Source of the DNA: Paramacrobiotus richtersi
Lineage: Eukaryota > Tardigrada > Eutardigrada > Parachela > Macrobiotidae
Direction: 5' to 3'
Length of the DNA: 42,924 nucleotides
Assembly: GCA_034698045.1 (NCBI GenBank)
Contig: JAQGAU010000084.1
Coordinates: 1-42,924, forward strand
Each line of letters begins with the position of its first letter. Position 1 is the first letter of the stretch. Made by a program: the position numbers and the translations under genes. Shown in pieces: positions 11,476 through 22,433 of the stretch. The notes beneath the pieces are model-generated. The model worked only from the letters and a program-made list of their open reading frames with translations. It searched no databases and was not told the DNA's origin.

Positions 11476-12524
11476 GGGTGTAACGAAAACGTGGCGACTT
11501 GTGGTCGGCGACTCGGCTGTGGTTGTGATTTTTGGTAACCTTGTGGTTGACGGTGGCCGCGGTTTCCTGTGGCCGTTGGTGGTCGTTAGTGGTCGACAGT
11601 GGTTGTGGTTGAATGTGGTCCACATTTGCCGTTCGTTGTTCAGCGTAATTGCCGCGCTGATGTTTTTTGCCTTATCGCCCAACACAGCTGAATTAATTAG
11701 CCTGAAGCTGTCTGAATTTGCTTGTTCCACTTTTTTTTATCGACGGCAAAACTAGTGTTAGACCGTTTGCCTATGCGTAGCATGTCAAACCTGCTAGCGC
11801 AGAGCTAAATGTGTTAAAAGGTCTGACGGGTGTTTTACACACGGCATTTATGTATATGACTATCTGCCGTACTAAGTCCCGTTATTTCAAAAAGGGCCTT
11901 GATAATCTGCGGTTTTGCCATATAATGGAAGAATTGCCGCAACTTTATGATATTTTCAGGTTTTGGTGCACACCCATGGCTTGCGGTCTGTAGGGATTTA
12001 AGCTAGTTCCTTAGTTAAGCTAGTTAAGTTGGTAATCAAAATTTGCAAAGAGAAGTTCTCGCTGCCCGCACTTAGCGATCAAGTATATTAATTTTTACGC
12101 GTTATCGTTGTAAGGACCTACTAAGCAAACATCAAACAACGCGTGCAACGTACGAAGCATTTAAGCAAGGGTTATGCAGCTATGCAGCACTCTGTAACGC
12201 TGAACACTGGACGGCAAAATTTAAACATGTTACGCAAACAGTCTAGCAATAGTTTTCCCGTCACTAAAAAAGTGGGACAAACAAATTCAGACAGCTTCAG
12301 GAGTGTTAAGCGATAAAGCGGTAAAATCAGCGCGGCTATTGCGCTGAACAACGATCGGCTGATGTAGACCACATTCAACCACAACCACTGTCGACCACTA
12401 ACGACCACCAACGGCCACAGGAAACCACGGCCACCGTCCACCACAAGGTCACCAAAAACCCCAACCCACAGCCGACCACAACCACTTCCGTGGTCGCCAC
12501 GTTTTCGTTACACCCATAGCTACC
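11467..12524. mobile_element. Mutator-like foldback element with 9-bp target duplication
   Basis: The element runs 11476-12515 (1,040 bp), flanked on both sides by the 9-bp direct repeat ATAGCTACC (11467-11475 and 12516-12524). Both ends start GGGTGTAACGAAAACGTGGC and remain homologous for about 320 bp as inverted arms (left to about 11790, right from about 12205). Nine-base duplications and very long terminal inverted repeats are typical of MULE transposons. The 400-bp centre has no transposase, so it is non-autonomous. The arms carry a run of GGTGGTC/GGTTGTGG-type repeats. Open frames inside it are by-products of the repeat. Confidence 0.85.
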
Positions 12525-13488
12525 ACGGTAACCTTTTTATAAATAAGTCGTTATGCGAATTCGGCACACTAACAAATTTTATACATTAGACAGTATCTCC
12601 CACTGTAATGAGACTACTGTATAGGCCTTAGCCGTGCGAATAAGGGTTCCTGCAACGCCCGGTTTCGGCTGCACCCAGCGCATAGCTGTACACTTTCGAG
12701 TCATCAATTATTGACTCATCCCAGCATATTCATTCGCACCGGTTATCGTGATAAGGCCTGCAGTTTAAGGGCGGTGATTTTCTGGTTACCGGCGTACCGG
12801 CTGGTGGTATTCCCGGGCGCCTTACGTTCTAGCCGGTGCGCTAGTAAAAATAAAAAATTTTGGCCGGGTTCTTCTAGACCCGTTAGTCAGTGATTTGGAT
12901 TGAATATACAGTAGAGGTGTGGTCCTTATTATTGCTGACATTGTTCTCTAATAACCAGGGAGTACTGAGGTAACCAGAATGTATGGGGCAGATGTCATAT
13001 TTTTCATTAGTGTAGCTTCGGCGGTCAGAAGTTTCATCGTAGAGTTATCAGCAATCGATAAGCTCACATAAGACGGTGGTCAATAATTTGATACACCTGG
13101 CACGTAACGAGAAAGGTCAATGATAACAGGTCCGGGGTTTGATAGCAGGAACTGAGTTTACGGCAAAACAGTAACAGTACTACGTTGTTTGGTAAATCCA
13201 CGATGTCATTTGGAAGTTAAATTCGCAATATAATACTATCCTTGAAACCGTCAGTCTCAAAATAGTAGAGGTTGGATTTTTTACCTTCTTCTTAAGGAGA
13301 CAAACAGATGGAGTATGACTTTTCTAGATGCAGTGCATTATGCGCCATTCTTTTCGATTTTGAGCGAGAAATGTTTGCCGACTGAGTCTACAGCACTGTA
13401 TATCAAATGTAGTTAGATTTTATCTAACCAAAATACACAACAAGTTTTGTCTACCTATGCAAATAACATCATATTATGGTTGTGAATC
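12525..13488. other. Non-coding DNA between two inverted-repeat elements
   Basis: Contains a GC-rich stretch at about 12650-12890 with a small hairpin (GAGTCA...TGACTC near 12700). I see no gene and no clear element ends. Confidence 0.4.
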
Positions 13489-13970
13489 TGTGATGTATGC
13501 TTTACTAGTACGTACAAAGGTTATTATTACATAACCTTTGCACATATGTAACCGCTAAAACCGTCCGGACGGAAAACCTGTCCGCCGGACACTTTTTCCC
13601 GCAGCCGCTAAAACCGTCCGGAGGGCCGAAAAAACATCCGGCCTAAATTTTGGCAACCCAAAAAATTTTTCCCGCCAGAGCCACCCTGCCGCTTAGCCTA
13701 ACCCGGGCATTTTTTACGGCACGCACCGGGGAAAAGTGTCCGGATTCCATAGCGCACTGGGGAAAGTGTCCGTGTTGTAAAGCACACCGAGGAAAAGTGC
13801 CCGGGAGGCTATGGCGGGCAAAAGTTTTTTGGGTTAGGCAAAATTTACGCCGGATTTTTTTCAGCCCTGCGGACGGTTTTTGCGGTTGCAGGGGAAAAGT
13901 GTCCCGCGGACTGGTTTTCCGTTCGGACGGTTTTAGCAGTTACATATGTACTAGTACAGCATACATCACA
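13489..13970. mobile_element. GC-rich terminal-inverted-repeat element
   Basis: The left end (TGTGATGTATGCT...TACTAGTAC, then GTAACCGCTAAAACCGTCCG) is repeated in inverted orientation at the right end, with roughly 150-bp arms. The arms contain CTAAAACCGTCCGGACGG and GGAAAAGTGTCC-type words. The centre has about three 30-bp tandem copies of GCACACCGGGGAAAAGTGTC (13720-13810). The left arm holds an extra 10-bp-arm hairpin (13515-13540) that the right arm lacks. I found no clean target duplication. The long open frame across it is an artefact of GC-rich repeats. Confidence 0.65.
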
Positions 13971-14271
13971 TCTGCTAACATATCAATGAAACCATATCAA
14001 ACGAGCGACCATTTACAATTCCGAAACTCGAACAGCAGAGTGATGCATAAAGCGAACAATATGTCATAATTCGGAATATTGCAAGGTTTGTTGTCGCTAG
14101 CCTTGCCGTAGGCATCGTCGCTACTATCCTGGTCGGATGTGTCGTCACTAATGTCGTCGCCGCTTACATGCGCAGCGTTGTCCTGCAGTCGTATCCCGGC
14201 AGGAATCACAATAACGGTGTCTAGACCAATAAAAAAGTGTATCGCTGTCGATAATGATGCGAAAACGTTCT

Positions 14272-14604
14272 TTATATTTTCTCCAGATTCCCCGCTCTGA
14301 GCTGTCTCATAGAATCTTCTGGTTCGAGCCCATAGTAGTTAACCGCCTTGATTAGTTTTTCAAGTTCTACCGGATTCCATTCTGCGAGCATTTTCTGAAG
14401 GATCCGGGGAACATTATTCCGTATTAAGTCCCGCTTTTTTCCGAATTCTGTCTTCCAAGAACCAGCGCGCTTGTTTTTGTTCTTCATGCCATACACCGTC
14501 TCGGCCTTCTTCAAACACCTTCGTGTGTTCAGCAACGAAGCAGCGCAATCCCCGTTGGAGCATCTCCGCTTTATGCTATCACGGCTATTACGGCTTAGTA
14601 TCAT
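14272..14604 (-). pseudogene. Helical ORF, possible retroelement gag-like part 2
   Basis: An open frame of 110 codons from the ATG at 14604. It is rich in Lys, Arg, Leu and Asn (KKAETVYGMKNKNKRAG, ILQKMLAEWNPVELEKLIKA) and is predicted helical. It follows the 14607-14918 frame in another frame after a TAG, so the two are probably one ORF broken by a frameshift. Its position directly downstream of a Gypsy integrase remnant on the same strand suggests a mobile-element protein, but no gag signature can be named. Unidentified. Confidence 0.35.
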
Positions 14605-14606
14605 GG

Positions 14607-14918
14607 CTATACAAAGCTATCACGCACGGTAGCGAGAGCGGCAAATTCACTTTCATTACATAAATCGTTCCGCAGAATGACACTAAAGTCTTCCTTGACC
14701 GAATAGCTGTGAATCTCATTGTTTAACTGATCGTATATAATTTCCAGATTAGATGGCAGGTTCCCTTGTATGCACTCAAAGTCCAGCATGGCTTCCTTAA
14801 AATGTGAGACTGCGCGGTTGAATGCATCCTTCAGGCCTGTTTTATTGCTCAGCTTCTTCCATGCAGCTAGCCTCGCTGTTTTGCATCGGACTATCTTTAC
14901 CTTCCCGTCGTTGTCGGA
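14607..14918 (-). pseudogene. Helical ORF, possible retroelement gag-like part 1
   Basis: Open for about 103 codons after an in-frame TAA. The peptide starts DNDGKVKIVRCKTARLAAWK, continues with a basic-to-acidic helical run (LKDAFNRAVSHFKEAMLDFE) and ends at TAG 14607. Composition and length resemble N-terminal gag-like segments of BEL-type elements, but this is only a resemblance. It overlaps nothing else coding. Confidence 0.35.
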
Positions 14919-14979
14919 TTATGGGCAGGTACAGTTTTCAACGTTAAAGCACGCGCGCATTGTCACAATAGCGTATTCT

Positions 14980-15194
14980 AGATTGCATCGCAGTTACAAA
15001 CAGCACTCGTCCCTTAAACGGTCCTGCGAAATCTATATGTAACCGGTGCCACGGGCCCTGTGGCACTGGCCGTTGCTTGGTTGTTTCGCTGTATCTTTAG
15101 ATAGCAAGAAACAGATTTCACACTCCGCTGCGACCTACTCTAATGACTGGTCAATATTCGGCCACCATACGTGGCTTCGTGCCTCTGCTTTCAT
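14980..15194 (-). pseudogene. Ty3/Gypsy integrase remnant
   Basis: MKAEARSHVWWPNIDQSLE followed by a TAG and then AECEICFLLSKDTAKQPSN matches the H2C2 zinc-binding region of Gypsy integrases (ARSxVWWPxID...CExC). In a second frame HRLHIDFAGPFKGRVLFVTA is the start of the integrase core, with its first catalytic Asp (HIDFAG). At least two in-frame stops and one frameshift show it is dead. It sits just downstream of the reverse transcriptase on the same strand. Confidence 0.75.
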
Positions 15195-15242
15195 CCTGAA
15201 CGTGTATTATGCAGATAATCAGTGATTCGCGTTCGCAGTGTT

Positions 15243-15989
15243 TTAGGGATCACGACTCGATCGTTCCATAATAATTAATAGACAACCATTCCAAACCGAA
15301 TACGCCTCCTTTCTTCGGGAATACGGTACTACCTTGTTAGGCACGTTACTTAAAACCGCACCGATACCGTACTTCGATGCATCGGCGGCTAAGATCAAAG
15401 GAAGTTTGGGATCGAAATGCACAAGCTGTGTTGCCTTTGCCAAATCATTCTTAAGCGATTCGAACTCGCGCTGGCATATTTTATCCCATTTCCAGGCAAC
15501 ATCGTGCTGTAACTGCTCGTAGAAACATCGACATCTGCCTGATAAATTTCGTAGAAACTTCGCATAATGGTTAATCACGCCTAGACATGAACGCAGTTGG
15601 CTAATAACATTAGGCGCTGGCACCTTTATAGTCTTTTCCTGAGAAATATGTCTTCCGTTTTTATCTATAATAAGTCCCAAATATTCTACGGAATCCACCA
15701 TAAATTCACATTTTTCTCTCTTTACTGTGAGCCCGTACTGTTTCAATCTCTCAAATACGGCTTCCACATTTTGCCAGTGTTCTTCCTCATCTGCGCCCGT
15801 TATTATGATACCATCTAGGTAAATGGCTACGCCCTTACATCCTTGCAGTATACTTTCTGTTAACTGTTGAAAGATGCTTGGCGCGCTGGCTACCGCAAAC
15901 TGTAGGCGATTATACCGAAATAATCCTTTGTGTGTGTTTATTATCAGTAACCTTGAACTCTCCTCGTCTAATGGGATCTGATTATACGC
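15243..15989 (-). pseudogene. Ty3/Gypsy reverse transcriptase-RNase H fragment
   Basis: Open for 248 codons after a TGA that replaces a codon just before AYNQIPLDEESSRLLIINT. Reverse transcriptase motifs follow in order: GLFRYNRLQFAVASAPSIFQ, the active-site box YLDG (15810-15821) where functional enzymes have YxDD, then KCEFMVDSVEYLGLIID. The connection domain (CLGVINHYAKFLRNLS) leads into the start of RNase H (LILAADASKYGIGAVLS). It breaks off inside RNase H, so the rest of RNase H and the link to integrase are deleted. Similar text with stops continues upstream to about 16150. Confidence 0.9.
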
Positions 15990-16199
15990 TCACGTAAGTC
16001 AGTTTTGTTAACCTGATCTGCCAGTTGGGAGCGGTACGACTTCGGTACGCTCGTTTATCGGTTTTCTCGCGGCTCGGTTAAGACATGATCATACGGCCGG
16101 CTCTTCGACAACTTCCTGTCGCCATTTCTCTTGTGCTTCAGCCTTCGTGAACACGTTTCCGCTTAGCGAAATTTTTGAAACTATTCGCTTTATCAGTGT

Positions 16200-17539
16200 A
16201 GAAACGAAGGAATACCGATTTTGTTATGAAACAAGAGAAATAATATTTTTTAAAAATGTATTACATACCTTCTTAAGCACCTGACTGCAGGAGTCTGAAA
16301 GAGATTCACTGGGTGCAGGCTTTATCTTGCTTACGCCGGGTCACACGTGTCTGTGAAGGTGCACAATTCGGAGGCCACAACTACAGAGTAATAAATAAAT
16401 GAAATCGGTGGGGTTTGAATCATATTCGTACAGCTCAGCTCGTCTGAGTCTGTCACAGACGAAGGAAGTCGACTGACGGCATTCCATCAATTTGCAGCGT
16501 GAAATGGAATAGAGTCTATCAGGTTATATTGTAGATTTATTTGCCAGTATTTTTAACAGCCAAACTGTGTTCGGAATAAGCTGATACTAGAGTAATTGTT
16601 ATAAGTAGCTAAATATAAATTATTTAAATCATATAATGGAAAAGGTAAATGAAATAAGTGGAGTAATTGAAGATCTGATAACACAAAGGCGAAGATTCCT
16701 AAATCGGTAATGTTTAAGAATGATAGTAGTTCTAAATTAAGCAAATTTTAACGTTTAAGTTAAGCTAAGTTTTACACATAATATATAAGTAAAAAAAATT
16801 GAATGACCATACATAAATATTTAAACACAATTAGTTTAAAGATATAAACTATAATTTTATTAGGCAAGCAGTCTAAAAAACTCACTGCCTATAACTTACA
16901 AGTTTCGATAATCGAGCGGAACGGAGAACTTCCGCTCCGCGACCACACGGGAGATGAAGGCGAGTTCGAGATTGGGGTGACCTCTATTCCACGTGTGTTT
17001 TGCCTTAGTCACGGTGGAGGACGGTTACGGCTGCAACGAACGGGTGACGGAGGGCGGTTCCATCTGCTTGTGCAGGGAATGAGGTGACTAGCGCAGGCGG
17101 CCTACAGACAATTATCTCTAATTTCATTATTGTAAAAAGTGATGTTCAGTTCATTTGATAGTGACAAACATGTACAGTATATAAGCATACAATTTAACAT
17201 AGAATATTATTATAGAAATTCATGATTGGCAATGTACATTTTAAGTTATAAGTTAACGTATATCAATACAGAAAAAATAATTACTATTGATTTCTATAAT
17301 TTAGTTAAGTAAAAATTAATAAAGATAACAAGACTGCTTCCTGCCTCCAAGAAAAACCTGGGTAGTGACGCACTGGTGTGAAATTAACTTCCCTTTTTGT
17401 AATTGCGCCCTTTCGACGATGTTTGTGCGCCGAAACTAATCGGAAACCCCGGCCTGGCGATTGCTGGTTCAGTTCGCTCGATTGAACCTGACACCCATTA
17501 GGTCGCGAAAAGCGAATGACGTGCCGGGTAGCTGGCCGT
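16200..17539. other. AT-rich non-coding region with a GC-rich patch
   Basis: Mostly AT-rich DNA. A GC-rich patch at about 16915-17105 includes GAGCGGAA...TTCCGCTC as a short inverted repeat. I see no gene, and no LTR that pairs with the Gypsy fragment. Confidence 0.4.
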
Positions 17540-17807
17540 TTAAATATGCAGTTTGGCCCTTTCAGGACAAGTGACCTTTGCGATAAACTGCAAGGCAAGC
17601 GCTACATTGATCCCGAACTTCCGAGTGGGTGTTGCCGCATTATATCCATCTGGCCAAATAATGCAAGAGCCCCAATAAGGGCATTTAAAAACTTTTCCTT
17701 TGCGGTTCTACATCGGCGAGTTGCTTTTTCTACCTGTTCACTGTCTCCGGATAGAACTCACCAAGGCAAAACACAGCGAACTCAACGTTGACGTTAATGG
17801 CAGGCAT
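17540..17807 (-). pseudogene. RING/TRIM-type E3 ligase remnant
   Basis: The ATG at 17805-17807 opens MPAINVNVEF and FCLGEFYPETVNR, resembling the first half of a TRIM-type RING (CxxCLGEFxPETV) but lacking the first Cys pair partner. After a TAG and a frameshift, a second frame reads VFKCPYWGSCIIWPDGYNAA then TPTRKFGINVALALQ, which fits the RING end (CPxC) and the ALPTNFxIN segment that follows it in TRIM proteins. The central Cys/His ligands are missing. A TATATATA run sits directly upstream of the ATG. It reads as a decayed fragment. Confidence 0.5.
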
Positions 17808-18009
17808 TATATATAGAGGAATCGTCCTGCGTATGCGGACTTTCACCGGCCGTGTTACCATGGTTGTTGTTTAGGAATGCACGTTGTTTCTCTGACTGCT
17901 GTTAGAACATGCGCTGCGAGTTGAACCCGAGGATGTAGTGACGCTGTTAATAACAGTAGTAAGTTGTTTCAACGTGTGCTATGACATCCAAGCACAACCG
18001 TCTGAAGGC

Positions 18010-18600
18010 CTAATTTGTATAACAGCGACCAAACACATCAGCCAGCCTCTGAGAGAAGTCGTACACCCGCACTGATTTTGAGTCCATGCCCTCAGAACTT
18101 CGCGCTTCATACCTCTTCACGAATTCCAGGAAAACAGGCTTTTGGTCGGCTAGCACCATTGCCAAGAAGGAACCCTTCTTATCCGCATCGATGCGTTGTA
18201 TAGTACATACAAAGACAGACATTGAACCGGCTGAGAGAAGCATAGTTCTTGTTGGCGCAGGCAGGTTTGAGATGGATTCTTGTCCAGGATCGATTCCTTG
18301 TTCATATGACGTAGAACAAGCTTGAAAAGGTACTGAACAGTACCCGTTTTGATTCTCATGTTTTCGGGTTGAAAACGTTTCGCGCGCCTGTAGCAGACAG
18401 TGTTCGGCAGACGTCTTATCGAGACACAAAACTCTACGATCAGGCGGATGATCAACGTTGTGACCAAGCCACAAACAAATTCTAGGGCAGCAGCGCCATC
18501 CTGAATGATCAGGTAAACAGTGATAATGTCATCAGGAGTGCCATTACTGCGGGTCACCAGTTCGGTCACCAATTTGTTTACACGTAATGTTACGTGCTTT
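18010..18600 (-). pseudogene. Unidentified protein remnant in two overlapping frames
   Basis: An upstream frame (about 18150-18600) reads VNKLVTELVTRSNGTPDDII and VYLIIQDGAAALEFVCGL. A downstream frame, ending at TAA 18010, reads MSVFVCTIQRIDADKKGSF, then VLADQKPVFLEFVKRYEA and VYDFSQRLADVFGRCYTN. Both halves look like globular protein, and the switch near 18265-18290 implies a one-base frameshift. No family is recognised. Alternatively two small exons with an unseen intron; no good donor/acceptor pair is visible at the switch. Confidence 0.4.
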
Positions 18601-18960
18601 GTTTAACGCGTGTTGTGATGAAATTATTGCTGTAAGTACAGACGTTCGAAACGGGAGAACATGGATCGTACAAGCACAGTTATAAATGTGGTACTGGTAA
18701 GTACATACGTACGTTGTACGGTGTTTCTTGTTACATTTTCTTTTCATGGGTGATTGTTTCAGCTCACCCTCCCGATGTTGGAGCAGAATATGTTTTTGCT
18801 GTTCGTCTTGCTGTTCATTGTCGACACCAACAAAACACACACGCCCTGACATCGTATTAATTTTGAAGTGATCATGCACAGTATTTTCTGTTTTACGCAA
18901 AACTTTCACGGCCTTCTGTGCCGTGAAGCATATTGCGCAATTCAGAACGACTGTTGAGAA
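18544..18960 (-). pseudogene. Conserved coding fragment, copy A
   Basis: The minus strand reads TVVLNCAICFTAQKAVKVLR, KTENTVHDH, then MSGRVCFVGVDNEQQDEQQK. The first part has counterparts in copy B (27172-27300) and, with an indel, copy C (33640-33720), in the same frame. Several differences between A and B are at synonymous sites, which suggests former coding capacity. The hydrophobic VVLNCAICF looks like the edge of a membrane segment. Function unknown. Confidence 0.4.
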
Positions 18961-20252
18961 CCGGTTATTGAACCCGCCGTAAACTGAGCTTCACGACAGT
19001 ACGGTGGTTGTAAAGCTGAAACTGGTGCATCGTCGTGAAACATTCTGCTGTATAACAAGTATCTTTTGGATCGACTGCATCTCTGGTGGTTATCAAGGTG
19101 GTATTACGAAACCGAGCGTTAATAATTGGCGATATTATTCAGCGTTTATGCCTATACTAGCAAGACGATGTTTGCGGTCGAATGCGAGTATAGTACGGTG
19201 CGTCTGCGTCTTATGCACTGATTCCCATTGGTTACTCCATATGAGTCGATGTGGTGACAATACAGTTCACGGAGGTTATGGACCGCTGTTGTTTGTCCTT
19301 TGGCAGGCGAATCGTAAGTATACGGTGCGAGCTGCGTTTTGTTAGTTGAGAAAATCAAAAAAAGTTGTTTTTGAAATTGGTAAAGGTGCGCGACAGGCTT
19401 TTTATTTAGCCATAAGCGTTGAAATCAAACGGGCTTCCGCTTGACTGTATCGTTTGATTATTAAATAAGTTCGATTATTCGGTAAGTTGCTTAGCAGCCG
19501 TCAGCACTGCCGCTGCAAAACTGCCACGGGTAACTTTTTGATGATGCGCACAGTTTTTATTAAATCACCGAGTACCTGGATGTTTTTGCTGTTGCCATTT
19601 AATTGGTAACTGTTTGCGGATGTACTACTTGAATGGACTTTCTTTGACACTTTCCTATCTTAATTATCTGCACAATCTTACTCATTGGATCGAAAAGTCC
19701 CTGCAATTAGCAAAATAATTCCAGATATGACGCCGCAACGAAGTCCGATGTATCTGCGGCCCACTAGATTGTGTACTCGTATTCTGGATTAACGTTTCTA
19801 TCGATCTCCATGGTACGTTTTCTGTTTCAAGAAAGTACTGTCACTGCTGCAGATAGTTAGACTATTGCTTCTCCCTGTATCATTTGGATTTTTTTCCGTT
19901 GACCGAAAAGCATTCCGTCGGAAATATATGTAAGTACTGTAAACTGTCCAATGTATGAAAGACTGACATTCGTGAAATATGTACTTAACAATAAAACAGA
20001 TCACCACAAGGTTTTTAACGAATTTCTGCATTTCGGTAGAGCACTGAAACGCGCAACGTTAGGGATCGAAATGTATGCCGCATGCTTGTCTACAGTTTGC
20101 GATTTTTACGCGAAATTGTTTATTATCGAAATGAATTAAAGTAAAGTACATAAAACCAATGAAACGCCAGTCCACAACCACGCAAATAACACGTTACTGA
20201 ACCTGTTCGGGGGCGAACACCCACTCAGGCTTAGTTAGTAAACTCCTTTCCA

Positions 20253-20740
20253 TTAACAACGGAGAACGCCCGGAAAATCCGCAACAATCCATTCCACTAC
20301 CATTCTGTCGAGCTCGTTTTTCTTGTCACTCTTCATCGTTACAATTGACTTTTTCTCCTGCGATGTCTTCTTTAGATCTAGCATTAAACCATGAGCGCTC
20401 TGGAGGTAGTACTTGAGAGTTCCCGTCGTGCTTTTTGCTTTGTACATGTACATCTTCTGGCAAAGTTGCCACTCCCTTTTACCGTCGGGAAGGTATGTGA
20501 AATTTTCTCAAACGCGCGTACAATGACCTTTTCTTGGGTTTCTTCGTCATCGTGGATCAAATCACCGGGTTCCCCATCCAGATCGTCCATTTCGTCGTCA
20601 TCTGCGCTGGTTGGAAGCGCATTATAATCGTCTTGGTCATCAGCAAAAAACCGTGCGGTCGGCGGGGCTGTATGCGTCTGCAGAACTTGTGGAGGCCTTT
20701 GTCTGCAGTATATGCCTTTTCTCTCCCTTCGGTGGTGGTT
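20253..20740 (-). pseudogene. hAT-family transposase N-terminal remnant
   Basis: The 20253-20453 frame carries TTGTLKYYLQSAHGLML, the second half of a BED-type zinc finger, then KKNELDRMVVEWIVADF, the conserved start of the hAT transposase helical region that precedes the catalytic core. The upstream frame (20384 to about 20740) supplies CTCTKQK and an acidic stretch (ADDDEMDDLDGEPGDLIHDD). The two overlap, so a frameshift separates the zinc-finger halves. No catalytic core follows. It is a truncated fossil. Confidence 0.6.
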
Positions 20741-21067
20741 TCAGAATGAGTGGATTTGGTCGAGACTTTGATTTTTGATTTTCTGATATTATAGTTATGG
20801 GTAATTATTACAATTCATAAGCAGTAGGTACAAACAGAAGAGAACACGCCCCAGGAAATCGCAAACGTCTAAATAACTTGTGGAAGTACGAAATCGAGAG
20901 CTTACTATATTCTTTGTAGTACCATCATTTAGATACATGGCTGCGACTTACAGACACTGGAAGATGATATCATGGAAACTAGTCTTCTTTAAATAAGTGC
21001 TATATTATCTATCGACTTGATCGACTACAATAAACTGAAACTGTATCGCATCCCTGATTGATCTTTC

Positions 21068-21246
21068 CAAAAATTTCACCTGTTCGCTGCAGCGTTGAAA
21101 AACACCTTTCGCCATAGCGAAAACAGAATTTAACCGCAGCGAAAACGAACTTTCACCGTGGTGAAAAATGTTTTCTCCCTGCCGAAAAAACCGTTTCACA
21201 ACGGGGAATATCGGTTTCGCCATGGCAAATTAAAACTTTCGCCACC
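21068..21246. repeat. 22-bp minisatellite, about 7-8 copies
   Basis: Degenerate tandem units of about 22 bp with consensus CGAAAACnnnnTTTCnCCGNGG. Each unit is partly self-complementary (TTTCGCC...GGCGAAA). Seen only in copy A of the triplicated segment. Confidence 0.65.
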
Positions 21247-22076
21247 CCGCTCACTAGTCAGCCGACTTGCTTCTCACAAAAGCAGAGAAACTATGGATTT
21301 ACTGGGCCTTGGCCATGTGGACCACGAATAATCATTAAAAACGGTAGTAATAGTCGCAGTTTCCTTTGGGAAACTGTCTCTAGAGCTCTACGATAGCGTT
21401 TGCCCCGAAAGAAGCAATAGTGTCACCCTTCAAATTCCCGCGTTCGTAATGTTTCGTCGTCCCGTTTATGAGGTTGCCTAATTTGTGCAGACCGATCTTA
21501 TCTCCGTCTGCTGCAGGTCGTATTGTGATAGTGTTGGTCGGTCGGTCGTATTTGTCGTATTGAGATCAAACATCTGGTCGTATTGTGATAGGCTTTTACC
21601 GCTGTTACTGGTACTTTTTTTCCCAAATTTGCCTAAGAAACCCAGCCTTTCCAAATGTATCCAGGGCAGAGGAGAATGGCACGTACTTAATTTCAATGCA
21701 GCCAAAAAGAATGTAATGCAATAAGGTGTGCAATTTATTTTTTTTGATGTTCTTCACGACGTTTTGTTAAATGGACCGATACGTAACGTTTTATCCGATG
21801 CCAGTATAGAGAATGGAGATCGTTATAAATTTATGGTTTGATATTATCATGGCTACGAAATTAAACAACTTTGCCAAGACATAAGGATTGAGCTGCGCAG
21901 AAAGGTTTTTGAGGGATGGGTCAAAATACCGCTCCGGAAAGGTCAGTAGTTTGTAAGTGTTATTACTGAGGGTATGAATCTGGTCCCGCGTAAGACACTT
22001 AGTCTTATGAAATATGTTTCGTACTGTAGACTGTTTGGAACTGATTCATATCGATTTCGATGTACCGACTGATTTT

Positions 22077-22157
22077 AGTTGCCGACGACCAATCTGATTA
22101 CTGTTGGTTGCCGGTGACCAAATCTACTTTTGGTTGCCGGCGACCGAAATAGCCGTT
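22077..22157. repeat. Short tandem repeat with GGTTGCCGGCGACC core
   Basis: Three units of 26-29 bp (starts at 22077, 22106 and 22132), each beginning RGTTGCCGRYGACC, itself an imperfect palindrome. Confidence 0.6.
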
Positions 22158-22433
22158 AGCGGTTTGTATTCAGCGGTACGATTCGTAATGGCAGTTACAG
22201 AGCAGCAGATTTTCTAATAATTAGCAGACTCGTGTTAATCCACGTGTCCCGATAGATCCCATGTTCACTGTTATTGTTATTATCATTAATTATCCATCTG
22301 ACTTTGTAATCGTGCTCTGTGCGCTCAGCCCGCACGATTCCGCCGGGCTGCTATTATTATACTGAACACTCCTTTTACGCTTTGACTGTTTCGGTATTAT
22401 TGACAATATTTAAGATCTGTAAACCGGATTTTG

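Noticed and set aside
11501..11755. 84-codon Val/Gly-rich plus-strand frame, and its inverted twin at 12172-12444
   Set aside because: Both are the arms of the MULE foldback element read in opposite directions.
13650..14069. 139-codon frame, the longest on the plus strand
   Set aside because: It crosses the GC-rich inverted-repeat element; absence of stops follows from base composition and repeated words.
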